Positions 53,494 through 62,369 are shown, counted from the stretch's first letter. The stretch: 64,000 nt of DNA from Streptomyces sp. WM4235 (GCF_001279725.1 NZ_LGDE01000304.1:1-64000), one strand, 5' to 3'. Notes: generated from the letters alone by a model not told the origin. Program-made: numbers and translations.

Positions 53494-54308
53494 GAATCGG
53501 TCTGATCACACCGGACCCGGGGCACCCGCTGCTGGCGACGGCGGCGGAGATGCTGGGAGCCGAGCACGAGGTCCGCGTACTGGACCCGGCGGATCCCGGG
53601 GCGGCGGCGTGCGCGGCCACCGACCGGGCCGACGTGTACCTGTTGAAGGCGCGCACCCCGAGGGCGCTGGAACTGGCGCGCGAACTGGAGCGACAGGGCG
53701 CCCGGGTGGTGAACTCGGCCGAGGCCACGGAACGCTGCCAGGACCGCACCGAGATGGCGGAGTTGGCCCGACGCGCCGGGCTGCCCTTCGCCACCACGCG
53801 GACCTTCGGCTCGCTGGGTCAGCTGGCCCTGCACTCCACCGGACCGGGTCTGCCCGGAATGCCCTGGCCGGTCGTGGTCAAGAGCCGGCGAAGCCGCAAG
53901 GGCGACCTGGTGGCACGGGTCGACGACGCGGCACGGCTGCGGAAGCTGGCCGGCGGCTGGGGCCAGGAGCCGGTCGTGGTCCAGGGCTTCGCCCCCAACA
54001 ACGGCTGGGACCACAAACTGTGGGCGATCGGCAACCGGGTCTTCACCGCGCTGCGCCGCTCCGAACTCGCCGACGGGGAAAGCTCCGCGGAGCACGCCCC
54101 GGAGGAACCCCGTCCGGAGTGGGCGGAGCTGACCCTGCGGGTCGGCGAGGTCTTCGGCCTCGACGTGTACGGGGTGGACGTCATCGACACCGGCGAGGGC
54201 ACCCCCCTGATCGTGGACGTCAACGCCTTCCCCGGCATCCGCGGCCAGGCGGGAGCCCCTGAGGCACTGGCCGCCCTGGCCGTGCGCAGGGCCCGCGGGA
54301 ACGGCTGA
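53490..54308 (+). CDS. RimK-like ATP-grasp protein (second of a coupled pair)
   Basis: A 272-aa ATP-grasp protein overlapping the first by ATGA. It has Pro-Val-Val-Val-Lys-Ser-Arg-Arg-Ser-Arg-Lys-Gly-Asp in the ATP loop, Trp-Asp-His-Lys-Leu-Trp-Ala-Ile-Gly, and the metal motif Leu-Ile-Val-Asp-Val-Asn-Ala-Phe-Pro-Gly-Ile-Arg. The two proteins are only distantly similar, so this is not a recent duplication. Presumably it works with its neighbour on a peptide-like or amino-acid substrate. The gene's 3' end lies inside a duplicated hairpin element. Confidence 0.88.
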   Translation: MRIGLITPDPGHPLLATAAEMLGAEHEVRVLDPADPGAAACAATDRADVYLLKARTPRALELARELERQGARVVNSAEATERCQDRTEMAELARRAGLPFATTRTFGSLGQLALHSTGPGLPGMPWPVVVKSRRSRKGDLVARVDDAARLRKLAGGWGQEPVVVQGFAPNNGWDHKLWAIGNRVFTALRRSELADGESSAEHAPEEPRPEWAELTLRVGEVFGLDVYGVDVIDTGEGTPLIVDVNAFPGIRGQAGAPEALAALAVRRARGNG

Positions 54309-54372
54309 CGCACCGCGCGGAAAGCCCGTGCGCGGCAACGGCTGACGCACCGCGCGGAAAGCCCGTGCGCGG
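54300..54372 (+). repeat. Tandem duplication of a terminator-like hairpin
   Basis: A 36-bp sequence is present twice with a 37-bp period (54300-54335 and 54337-54372). The first copy begins within the last codons of the ATP-grasp gene and includes its stop. Each copy can form a CCGCGC/GCGCGG hairpin, so the duplication doubles a probable terminator. Confidence 0.8.
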
Positions 54373-54438
54373 GGCCGGACGGGGGAAGGCGCCGTGTCCC
54401 GGCCGAACACGGTCGGGCATCGCGGTGAGGATCGCGGG

Positions 54439-55356
54439 ATGGGCTTCGTCCTGCCGGTCCTCTTCGCGCTCTTCGCGGCGCTCAGCAACGCCCTCGCCAC
54501 CGTGCTCCAACGCCGGGCCGCGCTCACCGTGCCGCAGAGCTCCGGATTCCGGCCCGGGCTGGTCCTCGACCTGCTGAGACGACCCCTGTGGCTCGCCGGG
54601 ATCCTGGCCGTGATCCTGGCCGGGGCGGGACAGGCCGCCGCGCTGGCGACGGGCCCGCTGGCCCTCGTACAACCGCTCTTCGTGCTGGAACTTCCGCTCG
54701 CGCTGCTCATCGCCACGCTGCTGACGCGGCGACGGCTCCCCTCACCGCTCTGGATCGCCGTGGTGGCGGTGGTCGCCGGGCTGGGGCTGGCCCTCGCCGG
54801 CGCCGCACCGGCCGGGAACCGCACCCACGTGGCGCTCGACCGCTGGCTCCCCGTTCTTCTCGCGTGCGCCGTCGCCGTGGCCGGACTGGCCGCCGCCGGA
54901 CTGCGCCGGCCGCCGGGACGGGCCCGGGCCGGATGCCTCGGAGCGGCCACCGCCGTCTGCTACGCGCTCACCGCCGGCCTGATGAAGTCCTCGATGCACA
55001 TCCTCACCGAGGGCGGCATCGGCGCGTTCCTCACCGCGTGGCAGACGTACGCCTTCGGCGCCACCGGCATCTGCGCCCTCCTGCTCCTCGAACACGCCAT
55101 GCAGGGCGGCCCACTGATCGCCTCGCAGCCCGCGCTGACCTTGGGCGACGCCGGCATCAGCGTGGCGCTGGGCGTCCTGGTGTACGAGGAGCACCTGCGG
55201 TCCGGCTGGTGGCTGCTCCCCCAACTCGCGGGCATCGCACTGATCGCGGTCGGCATCCTGGCGCTGGCCCGGTCGGGCGAGGACGAGGAGGGGGCCGGGG
55301 TCGATGAGGCGGCCGGCGCCGGCAGTGGGGAAGGGACCGGCGACGGGACGGTCTGA
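54439..55356 (+). CDS. DMT superfamily transporter
   Basis: A 305-aa membrane protein with eight to ten hydrophobic segments spaced over residues 2-290, of the drug/metabolite transporter (EamA-like) superfamily. Segments include Ala-Leu-Ser-Asn-Ala-Leu-Ala-Thr near the first helix, [11 protein letters not shown] in helix 3, and Ser-Gln-Pro-Ala-Leu-Thr-Leu-Gly-Asp in the second half. The acidic Gly/Glu tail after residue 290 is cytoplasmic. The ATG at 54439 is supported by the first helix starting there. Direction and substrate are unknown. Confidence 0.87.
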   Translation: MGFVLPVLFALFAALSNALATVLQRRAALTVPQSSGFRPGLVLDLLRRPLWLAGILAVILAGAGQAAALATGPLALVQPLFVLELPLALLIATLLTRRRLPSPLWIAVVAVVAGLGLALAGAAPAGNRTHVALDRWLPVLLACAVAVAGLAAAGLRRPPGRARAGCLGAATAVCYALTAGLMKSSMHILTEGGIGAFLTAWQTYAFGATGICALLLLEHAMQGGPLIASQPALTLGDAGISVALGVLVYEEHLRSGWWLLPQLAGIALIAVGILALARSGEDEEGAGVDEAAGAGSGEGTGDGTV

Positions 55357-55386
55357 GCCCCGCCGCCACGAGTCGGCCCGCCGAAG

Positions 55387-55509
55387 CTACTTGATGACCT
55401 CGACCTTCTTGTCCCCGGCGGCGGCGTGGGCCTGGGCGCTCACGCCGAGCGCGGTGACGACGAACGCGAGCAGGACGGCCACGGTGGCTGCGGCACGCTT
55501 GCGGTTCAC
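55387..55509 (-). CDS. 40-residue secreted peptide
   Basis: A very short gene below usual ORF cut-offs. The GTG at 55509 is preceded by AGGGGGAA. The product is almost all signal peptide: basic start Asn-Arg-Lys-Arg, a hydrophobic core of about 18 residues, a cleavage region Ala-Gln-Ala-His-Ala, and then only about ten residues ending Asp-Lys-Lys-Val-Glu-Val-Ile-Lys. The ribosome site, codon bias and signal architecture argue that it is real. It converges on the DMT gene. Function unknown; similar tiny exported peptides occur in Streptomyces genomes. Confidence 0.65.
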   Translation of the reverse strand: MNRKRAAATVAVLLAFVVTALGVSAQAHAAAGDKKVEVIK

Positions 55510-55697
55510 GGTTCCCCCTGGTGGTTCGGACGCTCCCGCCGGATTCCCGGCGGCGCCCGCAGCCTCCCACCGGGGTCCGCGCCGGACAAGGGCTGCCCGC
55601 GCCGCGCGGGTACGGCCGGGCGGGCGCGGAACGGGGCCTCGGGTGCGGCCGGCCGGTAGCGTGCGGGACAGTCGAGCGAGGGCGGAGGGCGGATTCC

Positions 55698-56758
55698 ATG
55701 CGCGCGGTGGTGTTCGAGCGGTTCGGTCAGCCGGCCGAGGTACGCGAGGTGCCGGACCCGACCCCGGCGGCGGGCGGCGTCGTGGTCCGTGTGGAGGCCA
55801 CCGGCCTGTGCCGCAGCGACTGGCACGGCTGGTGGGGCACGACCCGGACGTCGTGCTGCCCCACGTGCCCGGGCACGAACTCGCCGGGGTCGTCGAGGCG
55901 GTGGGCGCGGGGGTCACCCGCCGCGGGGTCGGTGACCGGGTCACGGTGCCGTTCGTCTGCGCCTGCGGCAACTGCGCCGACTGCGCGGCCGGCGACCACC
56001 AGGTATGTGCTCGACAGACGCAGCCCGGTTTCACGCACTGGGGGTCGTTCGCCGAGTACGTGGCCCTGGACCATGCCGACGTGAACCTGGTGCCGCTTCC
56101 GGACGAGCTGTCGTACGACACCGCCGCCGGGCTGGGCTGCCGGTTCGCGACGGCGTTCCGGGCGGTGGTCGCGCGGGGCAGGGTGGCGCCGGGCGAGTGG
56201 GTCGCCGTACACGGGTGCGGCGGGGTAGGGCTGTCCGCGGTGATGATCGCGGTGGCGGCCGGCGCCCGGGTCGTCGCCGTGGACACCGCTCCGGGAGCTC
56301 TGGACCTGGCGCGGCGGTTCGGGGCCGCCCACGGTGTGGACGCCCGTTCGCTCGACACGGCGGAGGCCGTCCGTGAACTGACCGGCGGCGGGGCCCACCT
56401 CTCGCTCGACGCCCTGGGGTCCCCCGCGACGGCGGCCGCGTCGGTCGCCGGGCTGCGCAGGCGCGGACGGCACGTGCAGGTCGGGCTGCTGCCGTCGGCG
56501 GCCGGACGGACGGTCCTGCCGATGGAACGGGTGATCGGCTGGGAGTTGGAGATCCTCGGCAGTCACGGCATGGCCGCCCACGCCTACCCTCCGATGATGG
56601 AACTCGTCCGCTCCGGCGCACTGCGCCCGGACCTGCTGGTGACGGCGACGATCACGCTGGACGGGGCGTCGGACGCGCTCGCCGCGATGGGCACCGCCCC
56701 GGGAAGCGGGATCACCGTCATCCGGCCCGCGGCGGTCGCCGGGCCCCGGGTGGGCTGA
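55698..56758 (+). pseudogene. Zinc-dependent alcohol dehydrogenase, frameshifted
   Basis: A medium-chain zinc alcohol dehydrogenase broken by a -1 frameshift near 55833. The N-terminal 45 residues (Met-Arg-Ala-Val-Val-Phe-Glu to Cys-Arg-Ser-Asp-Trp-His-Gly-Trp) are in one frame. From Gly-His-Asp-Pro-Asp onward the sequence continues in another frame through Pro-Gly-His-Glu-Leu-Ala-Gly, the structural-zinc cysteines (Cys-x-Cys-Gly-x2-Cys-x2-Cys-x7-Cys) and the NAD-binding fold Gly-Cys-Gly-Gly-Val-Gly. One missing base at the codon expected for the Met in Trp-Met-Gly-His explains it. Everything else is intact, so it is a recent mutation or a sequencing error. Confidence 0.85.
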
Positions 56759-56888
56759 CCGCGGGTGCACTGACCGCGGGTACGGGCCGGCCGCGGGGTC
56801 TCGCCGGCTCGGTCGTCACACGGGCGGGAACTCTCCGTGGTCGCCGGACGTCTGACCATCTGACGACGGACCATCGGGGGGACGGGAC

Positions 56889-57548
56889 ATGACGATCACA
56901 CTGGCCGAGGAGATCATGCTGCTCTCCCTGGACGACGAGTCCGGGGCGGCGAAGCAGCGAGAGGCCGCGGGGTGGGCGGTCGCGGGCGGAATCCTGCTCG
57001 AACTGGTCATGGCGGGGCGAGTGTCGGTGACGGGCAGGCACCTGGAGCTGACCGACGCGACCCCCACCGGACAGCCGCTGCTCGACACCCGCCTCCACCT
57101 GCTCGAAACGTGGATGCGCGGCAAGAGCAGGCGTCGGGTGACGGACTGGCTGACCAAGGACCACACGAAGGCGGTCGGAGCCGCCCTGGAGAGCCTGCGC
57201 GATCGGGGTGTGGTCCTGGAGACTCACCACAAGGTGCTGGGCGTGTTCCCGACCCGTCGCCATCCCGAGGCCGACGGTTCGGTGGAGCGGGAGTTGCGGG
57301 ACCGGCTCGACGCGGTCGTCCTGGGCGGTGCGGACCCGGACGAGCGGACGGCGGGTCTGATCGCGCTGATCCACTCCGCGAAGCTGGGGCGGCTGGTCTT
57401 CCCCGACGCTCCCCGGAAGGAGACCGCCGCGCGCCTGGGGGAGATAGCCGACGGGCAGTGGGCCGCCGAACACGTCCGCAAGGCCATCCGCGACATGCAG
57501 GCGGCGATGGCCGCGGCGACGGTCGCCACGGTCGTGGCGGTCACCTGA
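56889..57548 (+). CDS. GPP34 (GOLPH3/Vps74-like) family protein
   Basis: A 219-aa protein of the GPP34 family, bacterial relatives of the Golgi phosphoprotein GOLPH3 that bind membrane lipids. Typical features are the N-terminal Leu-Ala-Glu-Glu-Ile-Met-Leu-Leu-Ser-Leu-Asp-Asp-Glu-Ser-Gly, Ala-Gly-Gly-Ile-Leu-Leu-Glu-Leu-Val-Met-Ala-Gly-Arg-Val, Leu-Arg-Asp-Arg-Gly-Val, and Leu-Ile-Ala-Leu-Ile-His-Ser-Ala-Lys-Leu. The C-terminal Ala/Val-rich segment (about residues 200-219) is hydrophobic. Expected at the membrane surface. In Streptomyces such proteins are numerous, but their role is unclear. Confidence 0.92.
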   Translation: MTITLAEEIMLLSLDDESGAAKQREAAGWAVAGGILLELVMAGRVSVTGRHLELTDATPTGQPLLDTRLHLLETWMRGKSRRRVTDWLTKDHTKAVGAALESLRDRGVVLETHHKVLGVFPTRRHPEADGSVERELRDRLDAVVLGGADPDERTAGLIALIHSAKLGRLVFPDAPRKETAARLGEIADGQWAAEHVRKAIRDMQAAMAAATVATVVAVT

Positions 57549-57739
57549 GGGCCGTCGCGATGGCGTCGAAGGCGTCGCCGGAGGCTCCGTGGGGGCGGGG
57601 CGGCGTCACGCCGACCGCTGAACACCTCGCGGCAGATCGGCGTCGCGGTCACGGGGCCCTGATGGACACGTCGGTGGCGTAGATTCGCGGCAGCTCCGGG
57701 ACACTCCCGGGTGCGGTCGAGGTCTGGGAGCGGTGCCGC

Positions 57740-58630
57740 GTGGCGCGTGTGGGTGTGGGCGGGTCGGCGACTCGACGGGTCGTGTTGGCTACCGACGGCT
57801 TCGGCTGCGCCGAGGACGCGGAACTGCCCGTCCTCGTGGCCGCGCTGCGCGAGCGAGGCGTCGACGCGGTCGCGGTCGACTGGGCCGAGGAGGGCTACGA
57901 CTGGGCCGCGCCGGACGTCGTCGTCATCCGCTCGACCTGGGACTACTCGGAGCGGCTGCCCGAGTTCCTCACCTGGGTCGACGGAGTGGACGCGGTGACC
58001 GCCCTGCACAGCCCTGCCGAGCTGGTGCGCTGGAACAGCGACAAGGTGTACCTCGCGGAGCTCGCGGCCCGGGGAATCCCGACGGTCCCGACCCGCTTCA
58101 TCGCGCCCGGCGATCCCGTGACGCTGCCGCCGGGCGGTGAGATCGTCGTCAAGCCGTCGGTGTCGGCCGGCTCCCGTGACACGGCCCGGTACACGCCGGC
58201 CCAGCGGGAGGCGGCCTCGGCTCACGTCCGGATGTTGCACGGGACCGGGGCGACGGCGATGGTCCAGCCGTACATGGAGCGGATCGTCGACGGGGAACGG
58301 GCGCTGGTGTTCCTGGGCGGCGAGTTCAGTCACGCGGTCCGCAAGGGCCCCGTGCTCACGGACACCGGCCGCATCGACAACACCCGTGTCCCACACCCCG
58401 ACCTGACCGCACACACGCCCTCGGCGGCCGAACTCGCCCTGGCCGGCGCTGTGCTCGCCGCGACGGCCTCCCGCACGGCCGGCCCGTTGGCCTACGCCCG
58501 GGTGGACCTGGCACCGGCCGGGGACGGCACCCCCGTCCTGATGGAGCTGGAACTGATCGAGCCCAACCTGTTCCTGACGATGACCCCGGGCGGCGTGGAA
58601 CGGTTCGTGGAGGTCGTCCTGGGGTTGTGA
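57740..58630 (+). CDS. ATP-grasp protein (DcsG/glutathione-synthetase-like)
   Basis: A 296-aa single ATP-grasp protein. The N-terminal part has Arg-Ser-Thr-Trp-Asp-Tyr (about residues 71-76) and Arg-Trp-Asn-Ser-Asp-Lys-Val-Tyr-Leu, both characteristic of the cycloserine-ligase DcsG/STM4014-like group. The ATP-binding core has Glu-Ile-Val-Val-Lys-Pro-Ser-Val-Ser-Ala-Gly-Ser-Arg, Val-Gln-Pro-Tyr-Met, and the closing Met-Glu-Leu-Glu-Leu-Ile-Glu-Pro-Asn-Leu-Phe metal motif. The GTG at 57740 follows GGGAG. Substrate unknown. The hydrolase frame on the other strand runs 275 bp into its 3' end. Confidence 0.88.
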   Translation: MARVGVGGSATRRVVLATDGFGCAEDAELPVLVAALRERGVDAVAVDWAEEGYDWAAPDVVVIRSTWDYSERLPEFLTWVDGVDAVTALHSPAELVRWNSDKVYLAELAARGIPTVPTRFIAPGDPVTLPPGGEIVVKPSVSAGSRDTARYTPAQREAASAHVRMLHGTGATAMVQPYMERIVDGERALVFLGGEFSHAVRKGPVLTDTGRIDNTRVPHPDLTAHTPSAAELALAGAVLAATASRTAGPLAYARVDLAPAGDGTPVLMELELIEPNLFLTMTPGGVERFVEVVLGL

Positions 58631-59657
58631 GCGTCCGGCGGGGCGGGGGCCGGTGCTCGGTCGCCCCGGATCGGCGGGGACCGATGTGCGGAGCGGCCGG
58701 GGACCGGAACCGGAAGGGGTTCTCCGGGGTCAGCTCGTCGGCCTCCTCGATCATGAGATCCCGAAGCTCCGGCGGGATGGTCCGGTCCTCGGTGAACCGC
58801 AGGTAGGTGCGCGGGATCCGGCCCCACGACTCGGGCAGGCCCCGGGTGTCGGCGGCGCCGATCTCCGCCGACTCGTCGGGCTCCAGGATGTTGAGCAGGG
58901 TACGGACCTCGTCGTCCGTGCGGTCGGCGGCCATTGCCTCCCGGACGACCCGCAGGAACTCGGGGTCGCCGGAGCGCCAGTTGACCCGGTTGACCCCCCG
59001 TTCCGCGGGCGTGGGCACGACGGGCAGGCGGAAGATGGCGCTGCCGGCGGCCTCGGGGGCGGTCATCAGCTGCTGCATGGTGGCCCGCGCGGAGGGACGG
59101 AAGGCCGAGACGCGGACGAGGTGCGAGATCAATTCGGGAACCCGGTCGACCACGGTGTTCAGCGTGAGTCCGCCCATGCTCTGACCGACCAGCACCACCG
59201 GGCCGAGCCGGTGTGCCCGCCGCACCACGTCGGCCACGTGGTCGGTGAAGTGGGCCGATGTGACCTTGGCCGTCGTCGAGGGTTCGGTGCGCAGCCCCTC
59301 GGGGTCCTGCGGTGTCCGGTAGGAGCACGGGAAGTAGGCTCCGAGCCCGTGGCCGGGCAGGTCGACCGCCACCGCCAGTGGTGTGGCCGGAAGGGTTTGC
59401 CGGGTCGCGGTGTCCGGTGCGGTGCATCGCAAGGCGGAGGACCGCCGCTTGTACTGGACGTACTCCGACAACGCGGCGAGGTGCCGTGCCGGGCGCCGCG
59501 ACACGGTGAACCCTTCCGGCCACAGCACTGGGTGCCCGCGCAGGGCGAGGTCGGCCAGGACGGGGGCCCACCCGTAGGAGTTGCCGCCCGCCCCGTGCAC
59601 CGACACGAAGACGGGCCTCGTCGAGGACCGGGCAGCCGGATCGGCCTTCTCGTTCAC
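58356..59657 (-). pseudogene. Alpha/beta hydrolase, disrupted by an inverted-repeat insertion and an eroded C-terminus
   Basis: A serine hydrolase of the EstC/salicylate-esterase-like type: oxyanion His-Gly-Ala-Gly-Gly-Asn near residues 20-25, Val-Asp-Leu-Pro-Gly-His-Gly, nucleophile Gly-Gln-Ser-Met-Gly-Gly, Leu-Glu-Pro-Asp-Glu-Ser, and Trp-Gly-Arg-Ile-Pro-Arg-Thr-Tyr. Residues 43-95 are encoded by a 157-bp inverted-repeat element, interrupting the usual run from Leu-Arg-Gly-His to Val-Asp-Leu-Pro-Gly-His. After Ala-Pro-His-Ile-Gly the family sequence ends and the frame runs on antisense through the neighbouring ATP-grasp gene. The start (GTG 59657) is weak. It is probably non-functional. Confidence 0.7.
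59375..59531. mobile_element. MITE-like 157-bp element with 56-bp inverted repeats
   Basis: The left arm (59375-59430) and right arm (59476-59531) are imperfect inverted copies over 56 bp. Both ends read CCAGTG inward, and a perfect 16-bp block TGTGGCCGGAAGGGTT lies inside each arm. The 45-bp centre is unique. It sits in frame inside the hydrolase gene. No transposase is present and no clear target duplication is seen, so the label is tentative. Confidence 0.6.
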
Positions 59658-59951
59658 GTGCGTCGCGTCATTCGTGGGATCACACCGGCAAGTCGATCCG
59701 GTGGGACCGGTCCTTTTCGGCCGCGCCCGATCGCCGCCGAAAGAGTCCGAACGGGCGAATCGGGCCTTGGACAACCACGACCACGGTGGGGCTTGTGCTC
59801 GGCGGAAACGCGTCGCTAGAGTCCCGATTACACGTGTAACCCAGCTGCGCGCACCGGTGACCTGCGCGAGCGTTCCGGACATGCATCACCACGCCTGGCC
59901 TCGCACCGACCCCGCCGGCCCTCCGGGCCGCGCCGCACAGGAAGGGCCGCA

Positions 59952-60923
59952 ATGACGCAATCTCCTCCCGCCGCATCCGCGCCAGTCGCCTTCGATCCGC
60001 CCGACACGACCTGGCCTCCTCCTCCATACCGGGCCCCCGAGCCCCCGGTGACGGACGAGCACGGGATACGCCACCACGACGGGATCACGTACGCCACCAC
60101 GCCCGGCTACCGGCCCCGGCTGCTGGACGTTCGGGTGCCGGCGGGCGAGGGACCCTTCCCGGTGGTGGTCTGGATCCACGGCGGCGGATGGCTGGACGGC
60201 GACCGGCGCTACCCGCCGCCGACCGTGCCGGCCGCGCTGCTGCACGGTGCGGTCCTGGGGGCCGGACTCGCCCTCGTCTCCATCGACTACCGGCACAGCC
60301 TCGAAGCCCCCTTCCCCGCACAGTTGCACGATGTGAAGGCCGCCATCCGCTACGTCCGCGCGTACGCCGGGGCCCTCGGCCTCGACGCCGACCGGATCGC
60401 CGTCTGGGGGGAGTCGGCGGGTGGGCACCTGGCCGCGCTCGCGGGCCTGGTCGGCCCCGACACCGCGGACGGAGCGGCACTGGAGGGCGCGCACGGCGTG
60501 GGCTCCGGGGACACCACCGTGCGGGCGGTGGTCGACTGGTACGGGGTCTCCGACCTGATCTCCCTCTCCGAGCACCCGATGCCGCCGATGCCCCCCGGTG
60601 TCGAGTTCCCCGACCCGTACGAGGCCCTCCTGGGTGCGGGCGTGGCCGAGCGCCCGGAACTGGCGAAGGCCGCCGGCCCGGTGACGTACGCGGCGGTTGC
60701 CTCGAACCCGCCGCCGTTCCTGCTCGTCCATGGCCGGCTGGACAGGCTGGTCCCGTACAGCCAGAGCAAGTTGCTCGCCGCCGCGCTGGAGAGCGCGGGC
60801 GGCGAGGTCGTCCTGCGGCCGGTGGAGGGCGCCGACCACATCTTCCTCGGCTCCCCCGACGTCCCGCGCATCGTCGCGGAGAGCGTCGCGTTCCTGTCCC
60901 ACCACCTCCGCGCCAGGAGCTGA
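59952..60923 (+). CDS. Alpha/beta hydrolase, BD-FAE/HSL-type esterase
   Basis: A 323-aa esterase. The oxyanion motif His-Gly-Gly-Gly-Trp is at about residues 75-79, the nucleophile Ser in Gly-Glu-Ser-Ala-Gly-Gly-His at about 153-159, the acid Asp in Gly-Arg-Leu-Asp-Arg-Leu-Val near 262-268, and the catalytic His in Gly-Ala-Asp-His-Ile-Phe near 297. All are intact. There is no signal peptide, and the first 45 residues are Pro/Ala-rich. AGGAAGG precedes the ATG. It hydrolyses an ester or lactone, identity unknown. It is not obviously linked to its neighbours. Confidence 0.93.
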   Translation: MTQSPPAASAPVAFDPPDTTWPPPPYRAPEPPVTDEHGIRHHDGITYATTPGYRPRLLDVRVPAGEGPFPVVVWIHGGGWLDGDRRYPPPTVPAALLHGAVLGAGLALVSIDYRHSLEAPFPAQLHDVKAAIRYVRAYAGALGLDADRIAVWGESAGGHLAALAGLVGPDTADGAALEGAHGVGSGDTTVRAVVDWYGVSDLISLSEHPMPPMPPGVEFPDPYEALLGAGVAERPELAKAAGPVTYAAVASNPPPFLLVHGRLDRLVPYSQSKLLAAALESAGGEVVLRPVEGADHIFLGSPDVPRIVAESVAFLSHHLRARS

Positions 60924-61027
60924 CAAGCACCTCGCGCCCCGCAACCGGACCTCGACCCGCTCCCCCGCCACGGCTGCCGAGGCACGGGGCCGCCCTGGGC
61001 GGAGCGCGCCTGCCGGCCCGGCAAGCC

Positions 61028-61129
61028 GTACGCGGGCCGGTACGCGGGCCGGTACGCGGGCCGGTACGCGGGCCGGTACGCGGGCCGGTACGCGGGCCGG
61101 TACGCGGGCCGGTACGCGGGCCGGTACGG
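61028..61129. repeat. 12-bp tandem repeat (VNTR), eight copies plus a partial
   Basis: The unit GTACGCGGGCCG is repeated perfectly eight times from 61028 to 61123, followed by a partial copy GTACGG. The array lies about 100 bp after the esterase stop. Because the unit is 12 bp long, all frames stay open through it, which creates spurious long open frames on both strands. Confidence 0.95.
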
Positions 61130-61739
61130 TCTCCTCCCGTAGCGGCGCCGGGCCGAGGGCCGGGCCACACTGCCCCGGCGCTTCCCGGACCTCGAACGCG
61201 CTCGGGCGCGATGCGCTCGTGAGCGGCACCGTCGGGCTCTTCGTGGCAGCTTCTTCGTGGCAGCTTCTTCATGGCAGCGGGCGACATCTCGGCGAACCGG
61301 GTGACCGGTTCCGGGATCGGCGCCCTCGACTCCCTTCGGTGCGGCGACTTCGAGGCCGAGGAGGCGCTCGTCGAGCGGGGATTCCTCCCGACCGGAGCCG
61401 GCCGGCCGGCCACGAGAAGCTAGTCGAGGACGGGCAACCGCGCGTCGTGGCCGAGGAGACGGGCAGCGGCGGGTGGGTTTCGCCGTCTCGCCCCGCCTCC
61501 CGGCGGCACTCGACGCGACGGGCCGGGACCGCCGCCACGCGCTCGCGGCAGGCGAGTGGTTCGCGCACCGTGCAGGGGAGGGCGGGTCCATCCGTGACCG
61601 AAGTCGCCTCCGAGACCCTCGACGGACCCTCTGCGCTCGCCCGCGGCGGCGTGCGGCAGGAAGGGGGGCCTGTACTGCCGAGCGGTGTGAACACGGGCCG
61701 TCGAGCGGCCCGCGGCGCTCGCCGGCGTGCCCCGGACAG
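61130..61739. other. Degenerate non-coding region with a 14-bp triplicate
   Basis: No intact gene is seen. Three near-identical 14-bp units (CTCTTCGTGGCAGC type) lie in tandem at 61237-61278. The region runs into the surE remnant and may contain decayed coding sequence, but I cannot assign a parent gene. Confidence 0.5.
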
Positions 61740-62369
61740 GGGGTGTACGCCCCGCGCCGTCGATCGGCACTCCCGGCGAGTCGGTGGCCTTCGGACTGTC
61801 CGAGGTGTTCGAGGGTCGCGCCCCCGATCTGGTGGTGTCGGGCACCGACTTCGGCCCCAACCTTGCCGGTCTGGCCACCCTCCGGCACGGTGGGCGGTGC
61901 GGTCGCCGCGCTGGAGTCCGGTGTGCCGGCCATCGCCCTGAGCACGGGCGGTGTGACGACGCCCGATCCGGTGACCACGGTCAACGCGAGCGGGCCGACA
62001 GTGGACTTCGCGGTCGAGTTGATCGACCGGCTGCGCCTCCGGGCGCCCCGGTCCGGTCCACTCCTGCCCCCGGGGATCGGGCTGAACGTCAACCATCCGG
62101 TCGTCGGCGCCGACGGCAAGGGCACCGCGGCCGGGGTGGCCTCGACCGTCCAGGACCCGCAGACCCTGCTGAGGCCCGACCTCACCGACGCCGGCGACGG
62201 CACCTGGAGGATGGGCGTGCAGGTGGACCCGAGACCCGCCGCCCGGGGCGGCAACGTGGAGGCCGTCGGCGCGGGCAGGATCGCCGTCAGCCCGATGAGC
62301 GCGGACCGGAACACCGGGCCCGTGGACTTCATCCGCACCGCCTCCCTGATCGCCGGGCTGCGCCCGTAG
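61740..62369 (+). pseudogene. Truncated, frameshifted surE-like 5'/3'-nucleotidase
   Basis: Remnant of a SurE nucleotidase. One frame carries Gly-Thr-Pro-Gly-Glu-Ser-Val-Ala-Phe-Gly-Leu-Ser-Glu-Val-Phe and Leu-Val-Val-Ser-Gly-Thr-Asp-Phe-Gly-Pro-Asn (61760-61870). After a frameshift near 61880 another frame carries Gly-Thr-Val-Gly-Gly-Ala-Val, Gly-Val-Pro-Ala-Ile-Ala-Leu-Ser-Thr, Gly-Leu-Asn-Val-Asn-His-Pro, and ends with Arg-Ile-Ala-Val-Ser-Pro-Met-Ser-Ala-Asp-Arg. The N-terminal metal-binding part with its Asn-Asp-Asp-Gly motif is not found upstream. The 5' limit is approximate. Confidence 0.78.

Noticed and set aside
59375..59531. Complete insertion sequence
   Set aside because: Only 157 bp, no transposase and no clear target-site duplication; at most a MITE-like element.
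61028..61129. CRISPR array
   Set aside because: The 12-bp units are contiguous with no spacers and there are no cas genes; it is a simple tandem repeat.
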